Below are positions 54,562 to 63,352 of a stretch of 64,000 bases of DNA, piece by piece (position 1 is the first letter of the stretch; every line of letters starts with the position of its first letter). Made by a program: the position numbers and the translations under genes. The notes beneath the pieces were generated by a model. That model was not told the DNA's origin and did no database searches. It saw only the letters and a list, made by a program, of their open reading frames with translations. This DNA comes from Synechococcus sp. CC9605 (GTDB taxonomy: Bacteria; Cyanobacteriota; Cyanobacteriia; PCC-6307; Cyanobiaceae): the NCBI RefSeq assembly GCF_000012625.1, contig NC_007516.1, positions 744,001 through 808,000 of the forward strand, given 5' to 3'.

Positions 54562-55431
54562 ATGTCTGTCTCTACCTCTAGCTCCTTTTTCAAGCTGGGT
54601 ACCCACACCCAACTTGATTTCCCTGTTCAGAATGTTGTTATCCACGTAATTAGTAGTCCGACTGAGGGTGGTTGGGAAGGAGTTAATAGCACTATTATTG
54701 AGCTAAATACCAAGCTCATCCTTATTGACCTACCCCTACATTATGGTGTTGCCAAGGAAATTCGTAGTTTTTGCAATGCGTCTGGCAAAGACATCCATCG
54801 CATTGTGATTACTCATGAGCATCCTGATCATTGGATGGGTACTTTTGCTTTTAGTGATCATGATATTTTTGCACAGTCTTCCACAATTGAATTTATTGCC
54901 AAAAATGGAGACGGTATTCTTGCACTCAAGAAAAATCAATTACCAGTTGATTGTCTTTCAGAATCTGTATACGTTCCCAATTGTTCTTTTGATGAACTCG
55001 AAGAGCTTGTTGATGGAATACATATTAAATGGTCAATCGCAAGACATTTAGAATATCAATCTGCTTTTTATGCTGAAATCCCTGAGTTAGCAGTTCTTGT
55101 TGCTGGTGATATGTTATATAATAATTGTCATCTTTTTCTTGGCGAGCGTCTTCAGGATGGACAACCTAATGCCACTCAATGGCTTTCCCAACTTAGGAAT
55201 ATAGATTTTTCTATTTATCGTTCAATTATTCCAGGTCATGGAGCTGTTGGTGATTCAGGCATGGTCCAAACTTGTATCGAATACCTTGAAGCCATGATTC
55301 CAATTATTACTCTTCCCGGTATGACCACTGATCTTTATAAAAATAAAGCTATTCAAAAGTTTCCTAATCATAAAGTACAGGATATGTTGGATTTGTCTGG
55401 TTTTTTCTTGTACGACTTTCAAGGTCTCTAG
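54562..55431 (+). CDS. Metallo-beta-lactamase-fold hydrolase
   Basis: The 289-residue product has the zinc-site motif HxHxDH in IVITHEHPDHWMGTFAF. The bridging Asp is in VLVAGDMLYNN and a further His in IIPGHGAVGDSG. The N-terminal strands (VVIHVISSPTEGGWEGVNST) also fit the fold. Substrates of this superfamily include thioesters, lactones and glutathione adducts. Lactone or thioester cleavage would suit a small-molecule pathway. ATG 54562 follows the DJ-1 B stop directly. Confidence 0.85.
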   Translation: MSVSTSSSFFKLGTHTQLDFPVQNVVIHVISSPTEGGWEGVNSTIIELNTKLILIDLPLHYGVAKEIRSFCNASGKDIHRIVITHEHPDHWMGTFAFSDHDIFAQSSTIEFIAKNGDGILALKKNQLPVDCLSESVYVPNCSFDELEELVDGIHIKWSIARHLEYQSAFYAEIPELAVLVAGDMLYNNCHLFLGERLQDGQPNATQWLSQLRNIDFSIYRSIIPGHGAVGDSGMVQTCIEYLEAMIPIITLPGMTTDLYKNKAIQKFPNHKVQDMLDLSGFFLYDFQGL

Positions 55432-55455
55432 GTTCTCATCCCATTTTTCTCTGTT

Positions 55456-56361
55456 ATGTCTGTACTCTTCACTGAGTTTGAAATCCCGATCAACACACCA
55501 CTGGGTTCACTGAACGCATGGGCAATTACCTATGGTAATCCTGATCATCCTAGGATTTTACTTGTTCAAGGAGGACCTGGTACAACTCATGATTATTTAA
55601 TTTCAACTGCACAAAGCCTTGCTGACCAGGGTTTCTCAGTAACAATGTATGGTCCTATCGGTACTGACTATAGTGAGAAAGCTCCTAATTATGACTTTTG
55701 TGATTTTGATTGGTTCATCAACGAGCTTAATCAAGTTGTAGATTACCTCAGGACTTCTTGTTCTGATCTGAAATTAATTGGCCATTCATGGGGAGGCTAT
55801 TTGTGTATCGATTATGTACTTAGATATCCTGATAAGATTTCCCAGCTGGTTGCATCAAATGCTGTTTCAAATTTGAAAGAGTATAATCGTTATTGTGCGG
55901 ATGTTCTTGTTCCTTCTTATCCTCCGGATAAGTGGGAGGTCGCTGCTAAAATTATTGAATCGCAAAACTTGAGTGATCCAGAGTTAAATCAAATTTTTTG
56001 GGATATACATTATCCAGTCCACGTATACCGTCATCCTTTGTCCGAATGGCCTGAACCTGTTATGAGAACCTTCACAACACCTAATCTTGAGATGTATCTA
56101 CCTGCATGTGGTCCAGTCGCTGTAGAAATTGTTGGCTGGCTAGCGGATTGGAATCGTACCGATGATATTAAGAATATTGAAATACCATCGCTCTTTATTA
56201 GTTCTGAATTTGATACAAATACGCCAGACCATATTAAATGGATGGCTTCACAGGCTCAGAATGGTCATTATCTCCATTGTCCAAATTCTGGACACTTTTC
56301 TCATCTTGATGACAAAGAAGTTTGGGAAAAATCTGTAATTGATTTTCTTAACTCTAACTGA
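55456..56361 (+). CDS. Alpha/beta hydrolase, proline-iminopeptidase-like
   Basis: The 301-residue hydrolase starts at ATG 55456. The oxyanion-region motif LLVQGGPGTTHDYLI (usually HGGPG), the nucleophile Ser in LKLIGHSWGGYLCIDYV, the Asp in LFISSEFDTNTPDH and the His in PNSGHFSHLDDKE form a complete catalytic triad. The cap domain lies between residues 125 and 225. The proline-iminopeptidase subfamily hydrolyses N-terminal prolyl bonds, but related enzymes take esters and amides. Its place in this cluster suggests a specialised substrate. Confidence 0.85.
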   Translation: MSVLFTEFEIPINTPLGSLNAWAITYGNPDHPRILLVQGGPGTTHDYLISTAQSLADQGFSVTMYGPIGTDYSEKAPNYDFCDFDWFINELNQVVDYLRTSCSDLKLIGHSWGGYLCIDYVLRYPDKISQLVASNAVSNLKEYNRYCADVLVPSYPPDKWEVAAKIIESQNLSDPELNQIFWDIHYPVHVYRHPLSEWPEPVMRTFTTPNLEMYLPACGPVAVEIVGWLADWNRTDDIKNIEIPSLFISSEFDTNTPDHIKWMASQAQNGHYLHCPNSGHFSHLDDKEVWEKSVIDFLNSN

Positions 56362-56392
56362 TCTATCCGCACAACTCTATCCTATTTATTCA

Positions 56393-57196
56393 ATGGACTT
56401 CACTTCCAAAATTTTCCAGTATCCTACTTTACAACATGATGGTTCCATTGTTTTCAATGAAGCTTCTATTGATTCCTCTTCAATTAATCTGCTAAATCAA
56501 TTTAATCTCGAGTTTATTAAAATACCTGCAGGCTCTTTTTTAATGGGGTCGACCACTGCTGATACCGGGCCCGATGCTATGCCCCAGCATGAGGTATCCA
56601 TTAAAAGCTTTTTAATGGCACAAGCACCTGTTACTCAGGATTTATATGAGGCAGTTGTTGGCAGTAATCCTTCCTTTTTTAAGAATCCTTCTTTACCCGT
56701 AGAGTGTATTAATTGGTTTGATGCCAAAAAACTCTGCGATCTTCTTACCTCTACCACCTCTTACAAATTTAGGCTACCTTCAGAGGCTGAATGGGAATAT
56801 GCGGCCCGAGGAGGTACTACATCCACTTTTTATTGCGGAGAGATGATTAGCAATCAAATAGGAAATTATATGGCCGAAGTCCCTTGGAAGAATGGCCCCC
56901 GTGGCGACTATGTTTGTAAAACACTACCTCCTAATAGTTACCCTGTTAATCCATGGGGTCTAAGTGATATGTCTGGTAATGTATTTGATTGGTGTCAAGA
57001 TGTTTACTGCTCCTATGAGCATGCCCCATCTGATGGTTCCGCTAATGAGCAATTAAATGGTCCGGAGGAGCGTTTGTTAAGAGGTGGATCTTGGTACCAC
57101 ACCCCGATTGCAACCGCAGTAACGGCACGTTTAAAGATTGACCCTTTATATAAAGGACCTGATATCGGGATGAGACTTGTTGTCGAAGCCAAATAA
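56393..57196 (+). CDS. Formylglycine-generating-enzyme-fold protein lacking the FGE cysteines
   Basis: The 267-residue SUMF1/FGE-sulfatase-fold protein starts at ATG 56393. Family hallmarks: FIKIPAGSFLMGSTTADTGP DAMPQHEVSIKSFLMAQAPV, RLPSEAEWEYAARGGT, WGLSDMSGNVFDWCQDVY and LLRGGSWYHTP ... GMRLVV. True FGE and several sulfoxide synthases carry a Cys pair or metal-binding residues after RGGSW. Here the stretch after GGSW has no Cys, so copper-dependent formylglycine formation is not expected. Such FGE-like proteins include hydroxylases and non-enzymatic binding proteins. It overlaps none of its neighbours. Confidence 0.82.
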   Translation: MDFTSKIFQYPTLQHDGSIVFNEASIDSSSINLLNQFNLEFIKIPAGSFLMGSTTADTGPDAMPQHEVSIKSFLMAQAPVTQDLYEAVVGSNPSFFKNPSLPVECINWFDAKKLCDLLTSTTSYKFRLPSEAEWEYAARGGTTSTFYCGEMISNQIGNYMAEVPWKNGPRGDYVCKTLPPNSYPVNPWGLSDMSGNVFDWCQDVYCSYEHAPSDGSANEQLNGPEERLLRGGSWYHTPIATAVTARLKIDPLYKGPDIGMRLVVEAK

Positions 57197-57231
57197 TACC
57201 AATCTTATTTTGTTCTTTCTTATTCTCCATT

Positions 57232-57807
57232 ATGCCTGAGCAAAATCCATCCAGCACTGTTCGTACTTCTTTCGATGACAATCTAGTATCAGATTATGTT
57301 TGGCCAGAGCCTCTTCAAGATATTGGCAGCTTTAAAAAAGATCAGCTCTCTCAATGTAGTAAGGATCTTTCCAGAAAAATTTTAAATCTTGGTCCTTCTT
57401 TTCAAGTAGGTTTTGCTTGTGTTGATGCTGAGAAGCAGGCTCGGTGGTATAAGGAAGCCTTTGGTTTCGTGGAAGACCGTCGTAATGATTTCAAAGAGTT
57501 TGGAACAATTGTAATTATGATGCGATGTGACACACCTCAAGGTTTTCAATTAAGGGTGGAATTTATTCAGCAACCTGAAGGTTTTGTCCTTCGTCGACCA
57601 AATCCTACATCCCATACGGTTTTTTCTGGAGTTTGTCAGTTCCAGTTCTGGGTTGACAATATTGATGAGGTATACCAAAGAATTGTTGACCGTGGTGACA
57701 TTGAAGTCTCCTGGGGGCCAATCGATGTAGGTGCTGGATTAAGAATGAAGCATCTTTTTGTTCGTGATCCAGAAAGCAATATTGTATTAATTTCTGAGCC
57801 TTATTAG
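57232..57807 (+). CDS. VOC-superfamily (glyoxalase/dioxygenase-like) protein
   Basis: In this 191-residue product an unstructured N-terminus of about 55 residues precedes one vicinal-oxygen-chelate domain. Its segments are VGFACVDAEKQARWYKEAFG, FGTIVIMMRCDTPQGFQLRV EFI, GVCQFQFWVDNIDEVYQRIV and KHLFVRDPESNIVLISEP. The terminal Glu and the Glu in RVEFI can be metal ligands; the usual first His is not obvious. It is the last gene of the co-directional cluster and is followed by a strong terminator. Confidence 0.8.
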   Translation: MPEQNPSSTVRTSFDDNLVSDYVWPEPLQDIGSFKKDQLSQCSKDLSRKILNLGPSFQVGFACVDAEKQARWYKEAFGFVEDRRNDFKEFGTIVIMMRCDTPQGFQLRVEFIQQPEGFVLRRPNPTSHTVFSGVCQFQFWVDNIDEVYQRIVDRGDIEVSWGPIDVGAGLRMKHLFVRDPESNIVLISEPY

Positions 57808-57885
57808 CCTTTCACTATATAAGTAAATGTATTATACTAACACTAACATGTTTCTTGCATTTTTCGCTATTCTAAATTGTTTTTT

Positions 57886-57925
57886 CAATAAACTGTACTT
57901 TAATTGTACAGTTTATTGATTTCTT
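57886..57925 (+). terminator. Strong 13-bp hairpin closing the enzyme cluster
   Basis: CAATAAACTGTAC (57886-57898), loop TTTAATT and GTACAGTTTATTG (57906-57918) form a perfect stem followed by ATTTCTTTTA. It lies between the convergent VOC gene and the porin gene and probably terminates the plus-strand unit. Confidence 0.8.
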
Positions 57926-57950
57926 TTATTTCTGGACCTAAGTTTATCGA

Positions 57951-59585
57951 TCAGAAGTAGAAGGTTGTCATAAGGGACGCACCTAAGGATGATCCATTTT
58001 GATCTTGATTGCCGCCCATGCCTTGGAACCAATAGATAATTGGAGTTACAGTTATGTAGTTATTAACTTGCCAGGTCAGGTTCGCCATGGCTATCCAAGG
58101 ATCACCATGATCTTCCCCAAGTGTTGCGTCGCTCCATTGAATTGATGATGGTTGACCAAAGGCGAAACCAATTGTTGTCTCCTCAGTTGGAAATCTCTCC
58201 CACTGCAAGGTGGCAAGCCAAGCCTTGGACATAGCTTCGTCCCCGCGTTTTGAATATTGTGTTGTCAAATCTGACTCGTAGAATCCCAAGTTAACACCAC
58301 CGCTAATTGAGAAATCTTCGGTTATATACCAATATCCTGCTAATCCACCCGTTTGAACGGTCATTGGTGCGGGGGATACAAATACGTTCTCTGAAAATGG
58401 GTTTGTTGCGAGAGGTGTGCCTTGCATGTAGTAGAAGGTGGAGCCAGCTGCTGAGTCTCCATATTGAGTCCGTGTCCACCCCAATTGGAATCCAGCTCTT
58501 TGACTCGAGTATGAGAGCTGAGCTGCCATATTCCCTTGTGTTTTTCCCCCTCCCATTCCCAACGTAGAGTCGCTGCTATTGGAATTGGATGTAAGGTACC
58601 CAAAGTCTGCTGCCCATCCATTCTTCTTATATTTAATAGCAGCACCTCCGCCGATAATGTAAGGATATGCTGCTGGCACATTGGTAAATGTGATCATGTC
58701 ATTATAAAGATTCCTCAGACCAACCAAATTGCCTGACTTTGGAGACAATGCTGCAGTGCCAACAGTGATGTAATCAAACGTCTGCATTCTAGGAGAAACA
58801 GTAATTTCAATATCTTCCCCTATTGGGAATTTATAAAACATCCGATAAATTTCTAGTTTATTCTCACTGGCTAGGCAGTAAGCTGATGCTGATCCGAGGT
58901 ATGGATTGCCGCATGAAGGTGAATTCAAGTCAAAGTTGCTTGCTGAAAAAATCACCTCAAACATGTCCTTGCCTGTAAAGCTTGTCTTGAGCATTGGCAG
59001 GATGGTGTAAGCATATGTAGTTCCACCGTTTGCCTCGTTGTAATCATCAGATTTGCCGCTACCACTGAAACTGTTGGCATTCAGATTCCACACGGCAAAT
59101 ACATTTAATTTTGTTGTTGTACTGAATTGCATCGCTTCCAACTCGCCAATATTAGCCTCTAATCCATCTACTTTTCCTTTCAGGATTGCAAGCTCTGGCT
59201 CAAATTCACGTATTAGTCGTCTAATTTCATCGGTGATTGCGCTTATTCTCTCGAGACATGCATTTAATAAAGCTGCTGCTTCATAACGGCTGATTGATCT
59301 GTTTCCACGAAAACCGGAATCTGGATATCCAGCAACACATCCGTATCCTTCTACAAGGCGTTTAAGTGCTTGATATGCCCAGTCGGTTGGTTGAACGTCT
59401 GAAAAACCGGTCACGGTCGTGACTTGGTCGACGCTCTCATCTAACTCGTGCGCCATATAATTGTTCACTTCATTCAATCTTTGCTCCTGTTGTAGGTTTG
59501 ATTCGATCTCTTGAGCGAAGCCAGCAGTTTGACCGCATGCTGATAATGCCAGTAATGTCAAGCCAGTACGAACGAACGTTTTCAT
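57951..59585 (-). CDS. SLH-domain outer-membrane porin (Som/OprB family)
   Basis: This major outer-membrane channel is of the cyanobacterial type. In the 544-residue product the signal peptide is MKTFVRTGLTLLALSACGQTAGFA. An SLH domain (residues 60-110, FSDVQPTDWAYQALKRLVEG YGCVAGYPDSGFRGNRSISR YEAAALLNACLERI) anchors the protein to peptidoglycan. A coiled coil follows (IRRLIREFEPELAILKGKVD GLEANIGEL), then an OprB-like beta barrel ending in the typical terminal Phe (LMTTFYF). It is more A+T-rich than the core genes and has about 115 bp of upstream region before the next gene. Confidence 0.92.
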   Translation of the reverse strand: MKTFVRTGLTLLALSACGQTAGFAQEIESNLQQEQRLNEVNNYMAHELDESVDQVTTVTGFSDVQPTDWAYQALKRLVEGYGCVAGYPDSGFRGNRSISRYEAAALLNACLERISAITDEIRRLIREFEPELAILKGKVDGLEANIGELEAMQFSTTTKLNVFAVWNLNANSFSGSGKSDDYNEANGGTTYAYTILPMLKTSFTGKDMFEVIFSASNFDLNSPSCGNPYLGSASAYCLASENKLEIYRMFYKFPIGEDIEITVSPRMQTFDYITVGTAALSPKSGNLVGLRNLYNDMITFTNVPAAYPYIIGGGAAIKYKKNGWAADFGYLTSNSNSSDSTLGMGGGKTQGNMAAQLSYSSQRAGFQLGWTRTQYGDSAAGSTFYYMQGTPLATNPFSENVFVSPAPMTVQTGGLAGYWYITEDFSISGGVNLGFYESDLTTQYSKRGDEAMSKAWLATLQWERFPTEETTIGFAFGQPSSIQWSDATLGEDHGDPWIAMANLTWQVNNYITVTPIIYWFQGMGGNQDQNGSSLGASLMTTFYF

Positions 59586-59700
59586 CGAACAAAAATAGGT
59601 TTTGATTAATTTAGGATCATTTCCTTCAAACCAAGCATAAATGTCGAAAAGCCGACAAAGTTACGACTTTTTCAGACGTCCGTCTTAAAGAATCAAAGTT

Positions 59701-60804
59701 TTATTCAGCGATTGGTGGCTGGTATTTCTTATTGCCGTGTTCGCGCTGATAAGCGGTAATGCCATTGGGGTGCCAAACCCCTGGTGAGTCAAGCTCTTCA
59801 TCTTTTTCGACGATGTTTAGGCGCCTCCTCACATCATCAATTGGCATATCTTTGTAATTAAAATAATCGATTCCGTACATTACGTCTCGGTTGCACGTCC
59901 TCCCCCTCCGAATTGCATCGGCCACCCGTTCTGGCATTCCAGGCAAATCTAGGTGTCCTTTGTCTGCGTTGAGTACGCCTCCGCCCCATGATTCAAGTCG
60001 TCCGGTTTCAAACAAACTAACAATGGCTACTAAGAAGGAGAACCCTTTAATGTCAGGTATTGCTGAGCCAATGAAGGAGAATACTTCCAGTTCACCCTCA
60101 ATGGTGGTGTTGTAATCACAAAGTAAGTGAATCCAATCGTGTTGGGCAATTGATGGGTTTACGCTTCCTTTTTGTCCTGTGAAAACAAATCCACGGCCTT
60201 GGTAATACTCCCAAATGTATCGACCTAAAGAATTCTTTGGGCAATTCTCAAGCGCAAGCCATTGATCCAATAATTCTGGATCATCTTCATCGACTTCAAA
60301 AGGATCGGTCAATGTTTTGTGCACATGCATCAGTTCACCGCCCTGCTTCACCAAATCTGGATTGCCTATGTAACCCTTACGCGCCAGGTCCGATGCAGCT
60401 ATTCCGTAAGCACCTTGACTGTATTCACGTGCAATTTCAATAAAGTCATCTTCTACACCCAGTGCCTCTGCAGCATGTTTTAAGGTTTCTGTGGCTTGCT
60501 CTGGTAATGGGTCAAGCACCAGTTCGGCAAGAGTAAAAAGTTGAAAGAGGCGATGTCGCACAGCCTCACTGATTCCTTTGAATTCTTGTGCGAGTGTAGT
60601 TAGCGAATCTTGATCAACTGCTGCGTCTTGAACATTCAGATCCACGCCTAGCAAGGCTGTTCCAATGGCATGAATCAAATGGATTTGCGTCAGCCCTGAG
60701 GGGCGCTCTTCATTGGCGTGTCTGGTTAGTCCATAAAGGCATTTCAATGCCACTGTGCGCTGATCTTCGCTCAGTCTTTTGAAATCTGGATCGAGATGAA
60801 TCAC
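59701..60804 (-). CDS. COQ4-family protein with long N-terminal extension
   Basis: In this 367-residue product the COQ4 hallmark HDxxHx11E is complete: AQHDWIHLLCDYNTTIEGE at His222, Asp223, His226 and Glu238. In COQ4 this motif binds a divalent metal, and the family works in ubiquinone head-group chemistry and complex assembly. Upstream, LGRYIWEYYQGRGFVFTGQK and downstream SFIGSAIPDIKGFSFLVAIV fit the COQ4 fold. Residues 1-150 are an extra all-helical region somewhat like TerB domains (RTVALKCLYGLTRHANEER, LRHRLFQLFTL-like helices). Cyanobacteria do not make ubiquinone, so the role here is unknown. GTG start at 60804. Confidence 0.7.
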   Translation of the reverse strand: MIHLDPDFKRLSEDQRTVALKCLYGLTRHANEERPSGLTQIHLIHAIGTALLGVDLNVQDAAVDQDSLTTLAQEFKGISEAVRHRLFQLFTLAELVLDPLPEQATETLKHAAEALGVEDDFIEIAREYSQGAYGIAASDLARKGYIGNPDLVKQGGELMHVHKTLTDPFEVDEDDPELLDQWLALENCPKNSLGRYIWEYYQGRGFVFTGQKGSVNPSIAQHDWIHLLCDYNTTIEGELEVFSFIGSAIPDIKGFSFLVAIVSLFETGRLESWGGGVLNADKGHLDLPGMPERVADAIRRGRTCNRDVMYGIDYFNYKDMPIDDVRRRLNIVEKDEELDSPGVWHPNGITAYQREHGNKKYQPPIAE

Positions 60805-60993
60805 TTTGATGCCAGAAAATGTTAATGAGGTTAGACAAGAAAATTGGCTAAATCACCTGGGTTAAGTTTTTGCTGGCAACCTTCCCAAGCCCAATTCACT
60901 TAGGTGTCTTCCCATGCAAGCTAACCAAATTGATGAGGAGTGTCAGCAGTGATGGTTTTACCAGTCCCCCATCTCCATTACTTCTGCTTTTTT

Positions 60994-61263
60994 TCATGAA
61001 TGGAACAAGAGCACTAGCCCTTGTTCCACTTGATGGAACTCCCGTTCCTCTCGACTGAGGTCGAGCCCCACATTGAGTCCCTCTTTGAGGGCATCCTCAA
61101 AGGGGTGCGTCGATGGTGGTGCGTTGTCAATCCACAGTGCGGCGATACCCACTGCTGTGGCATGCCAACGGAATCGGCTTGTCGTGCCGATGTCCGGTTC
61201 ATTCAACGCCTCCTCCAGGAGGATGTTGATGGTGAGGTTCGTGCTGGACATACTTACCAGCAT
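60994..61263 (-). CDS. Small hypothetical protein
   Basis: Frame of 89 residues from ATG 61263 (MLVSMSSTNLTINILLEEAL). It continues with FRWHATAVGIAALWIDNAPP and ALKEGLNVGLDLSREEREFH. The residue mix is natural and the plus-strand alternatives are Cys/Arg-rich, so the minus strand is preferred. No family recognised. A second ATG lies 12 bases in. It faces away from the glycosyltransferase gene that starts at 61326. Confidence 0.45.
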   Translation of the reverse strand: MLVSMSSTNLTINILLEEALNEPDIGTTSRFRWHATAVGIAALWIDNAPPSTHPFEDALKEGLNVGLDLSREEREFHQVEQGLVLLFHS

Positions 61264-61325
61264 CGTGATCCTGGCCTGCGCCTGCAATGAGCTGAGACAC
61301 TTCGTAGTGTTCGTTATCTAGAGGG

Positions 61326-62555
61326 ATGGTCTCGGTTTCAGATTCCCTCCCGCAGCGCATCGCTCTGGTTCATGAATGGTTTTCGCCCCGCTCAGTCGGC
61401 GGAGCTGAACAGGTTGTTCAAGAGGTTGATGCTCTTCTTCAGCGTTTCGATTGTGAGCCACAGCTTGCCGCTCTCATCGATGCTGAATCCCGGCGGTCAG
61501 GCAGTTGGTTGCATGGTCGATCGGTTTTCACCAGTCCGATTCAGTTGCTCCCATGGGGACGCAGCCACGTGCAGCAGTATCTGCCGCTTTTGCCCTTTGC
61601 GATCGAACAGATCGACCTCAGTTCATTTGAGTTGGTGATCAGCAGCAGCCACCTTGTGGCCAAGGGTGTGCTCACCGGACCAGAGCAATTGCATATCAGC
61701 TACGTGCACACCCCCGTGCGTTACGCCTGGGATCAGATGCACGCTTATCTGCAGCGTTCTGCTCTGGCTCGGCGTGGTCTGGGCCCTTTGATTCGCTGGC
61801 AGTTGCATGCTCTGCGGCAATGGGACCAACTCAGTGCCCAGCGTGTGGATCACCTCATTGCCAACTCCCGTTTCACGGCGCGTCGAATCCGCAAGTACTG
61901 GGGGCGCGAAGCCAGCGTGATCCATCCCCCCGTGGAGGTGGAGCGCTTTCGCTGGACTGCCGATCGAGACGACGTCTATCTCTGCCTGTGCCGTTTGGTT
62001 CCTTACAAGCGGGTGGATCTGGTGGTGGAAGCCTTCAACCGCTTGGGCCTGCCCCTGCTTGTGGTGGGGGATGGTTCAGAGCGGGCGCGATTGGAGGCCT
62101 TGGCAGGTCCAACGGTCACCTTGCTCGGCCGTCAGTCACAGCAGCAGGTGGAAGAGCTTATGGCCCGTTGTCGGGCCTTTGTGTATGCCGGCCTGGAAGA
62201 CTTCGGCATCGCTCCGGTGGAAGCAATGGCGTCTGGAGCGCCGGTGATTGGTTTGGGCCGGGGTGGTCTGTTGGACACGGTGCGTTGTGCAGCTGCCGGG
62301 ATTCCTGAGCCCACTGGGGTGTTGTTTCCAGAACAAACCGTGGAGTCGCTGGTGAAGGCCGTGGAGTGGTTTGAGCAGAAACGACTTTGGCGTTCTCTGG
62401 ATGCGGAAGCCATTCGTGCCTGGGCTGAGCGCTTTCGTCCGGAAGCCTTCGCGGCGCGCTTTGAATCCGCACTGCGAACAGCTTGGAGCGCCCATCAACG
62501 GGGCTGTGCCGTTGCAGCGAGTGACCCTGCGGAGATGCCAGGGCTTCGCTGGTGA
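61326..62555 (+). CDS. Family 4 glycosyltransferase (GT-B fold)
   Basis: The 409-residue enzyme is expected to add a sugar to a lipid-linked or polysaccharide acceptor at the cytoplasmic face. The N-terminal acceptor domain starts IALVHEWFSPRSVGGAEQVV. ANSRFTARRIRKYWGR and VIHPPVEVERF mark the linker. The nucleotide-sugar domain has CRLVPYKRVDLVVEAFNRLG and the E-x7-E motif in AGLEDFGIAPVEAMASGAPV IG. It is followed 31 bp later by an initiating sugar-phosphate transferase, indicating a surface-polysaccharide (O-antigen or exopolysaccharide) operon. Confidence 0.92.
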   Translation: MVSVSDSLPQRIALVHEWFSPRSVGGAEQVVQEVDALLQRFDCEPQLAALIDAESRRSGSWLHGRSVFTSPIQLLPWGRSHVQQYLPLLPFAIEQIDLSSFELVISSSHLVAKGVLTGPEQLHISYVHTPVRYAWDQMHAYLQRSALARRGLGPLIRWQLHALRQWDQLSAQRVDHLIANSRFTARRIRKYWGREASVIHPPVEVERFRWTADRDDVYLCLCRLVPYKRVDLVVEAFNRLGLPLLVVGDGSERARLEALAGPTVTLLGRQSQQQVEELMARCRAFVYAGLEDFGIAPVEAMASGAPVIGLGRGGLLDTVRCAAAGIPEPTGVLFPEQTVESLVKAVEWFEQKRLWRSLDAEAIRAWAERFRPEAFAARFESALRTAWSAHQRGCAVAASDPAEMPGLRW

Positions 62556-62586
62556 CGTTGAGTGTGGTGAGTCCCAGGTTGAGCCT

Positions 62587-63345
62587 TTGACCTCGGCCTC
62601 CCGGCCTTCCTTAATTCAGACTGCAGGCCGTGCGCCTCGCCGTGGCAAGTACAAGCCTCATCTTGCGCTGATCTCAGCGCCGCCCTCGGTTCTCTCGACC
62701 GGCACGCTGATCCGCCACCAGAACCGTTGGGGCCGCGTCTTCAAGCGCACCGGCGACATTGTGTTTTCTCTGGCCCTACTCAGCATCGGTTCACCGGTGT
62801 TGCTGCTTTTGGCGGCCTTGGTTAAGCTCAGTTCACCAGGGCCTGTGTTTTACGTCCAGCGACGGGTGGGCCGGAGCTACCAGCGTTTTGGCTGCATCAA
62901 GTTCCGCACCATGCGGGCGGATGCGGATGCCGTTCTTGCGCGTGTTCTGGAGGCAGATTCCTCGTTGCGCGCTGAGTTCGAGCGTGACTTCAAGCTCAGG
63001 AGTGATCCCCGGATCACTCCCGTGGGTCGATTCCTCCGCCGCTCGAGCCTTGATGAGCTACCGCAGTTTCTAAACGTTCTGCGTGGGGAAATGAGCGTTG
63101 TGGGGCCGCGCCCCATCGTTGACAAGGAACTTGTCCGTTATGGCCCTTACATGGACGAAGTTGCCTCAGTCCGTCCTGGGTTGACTGGGCTTTGGCAAGT
63201 GAGTGGCCGAAACAACCTCAGTTACAAGAAACGCGTCAAGCTTGATCTGGCCTACGCCCGTGGTCGGTCCTTCGGTCTCGACTTCGCCATCATCCTGCGC
63301 ACGTTCGGTGTGTTGCTCCTTCCGATGGATCGGGGTGCTTACTGA
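62587..63345 (+). CDS. Undecaprenyl-phosphate sugar-1-phosphate transferase
   Basis: This bacterial sugar transferase of the polyprenyl-phosphate hexose-1-phosphate type starts lipid-linked glycan assembly. A basic N-terminus precedes one membrane helix (TGDIVFSLALLSIGSPVLLL LAALVKL), then GPVFYVQRRVGRSYQRFGCI KFRTM, DELPQFLNVLRGEMSVVGPR P (catalytic Asp-Glu and phosphate-binding) and RPGLTGLWQVSGRNN. The long frame open from 62371 overlaps the preceding gene. TTG 62587 gives 252 residues, matching the soluble-plus-one-helix family form, and is preferred over starts inside the neighbour. Confidence 0.9.
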   Translation: MTSASRPSLIQTAGRAPRRGKYKPHLALISAPPSVLSTGTLIRHQNRWGRVFKRTGDIVFSLALLSIGSPVLLLLAALVKLSSPGPVFYVQRRVGRSYQRFGCIKFRTMRADADAVLARVLEADSSLRAEFERDFKLRSDPRITPVGRFLRRSSLDELPQFLNVLRGEMSVVGPRPIVDKELVRYGPYMDEVASVRPGLTGLWQVSGRNNLSYKKRVKLDLAYARGRSFGLDFAIILRTFGVLLLPMDRGAY

Positions 63346-63352
63346 GCCGTGT

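Noticed and set aside
44462-57807. Cluster considered as an anti-phage defence island because of the ankyrin and hydrolase proteins.
   Set aside because: No nuclease, NTPase, toxin or restriction component is present; the enzyme mix points to metabolism.
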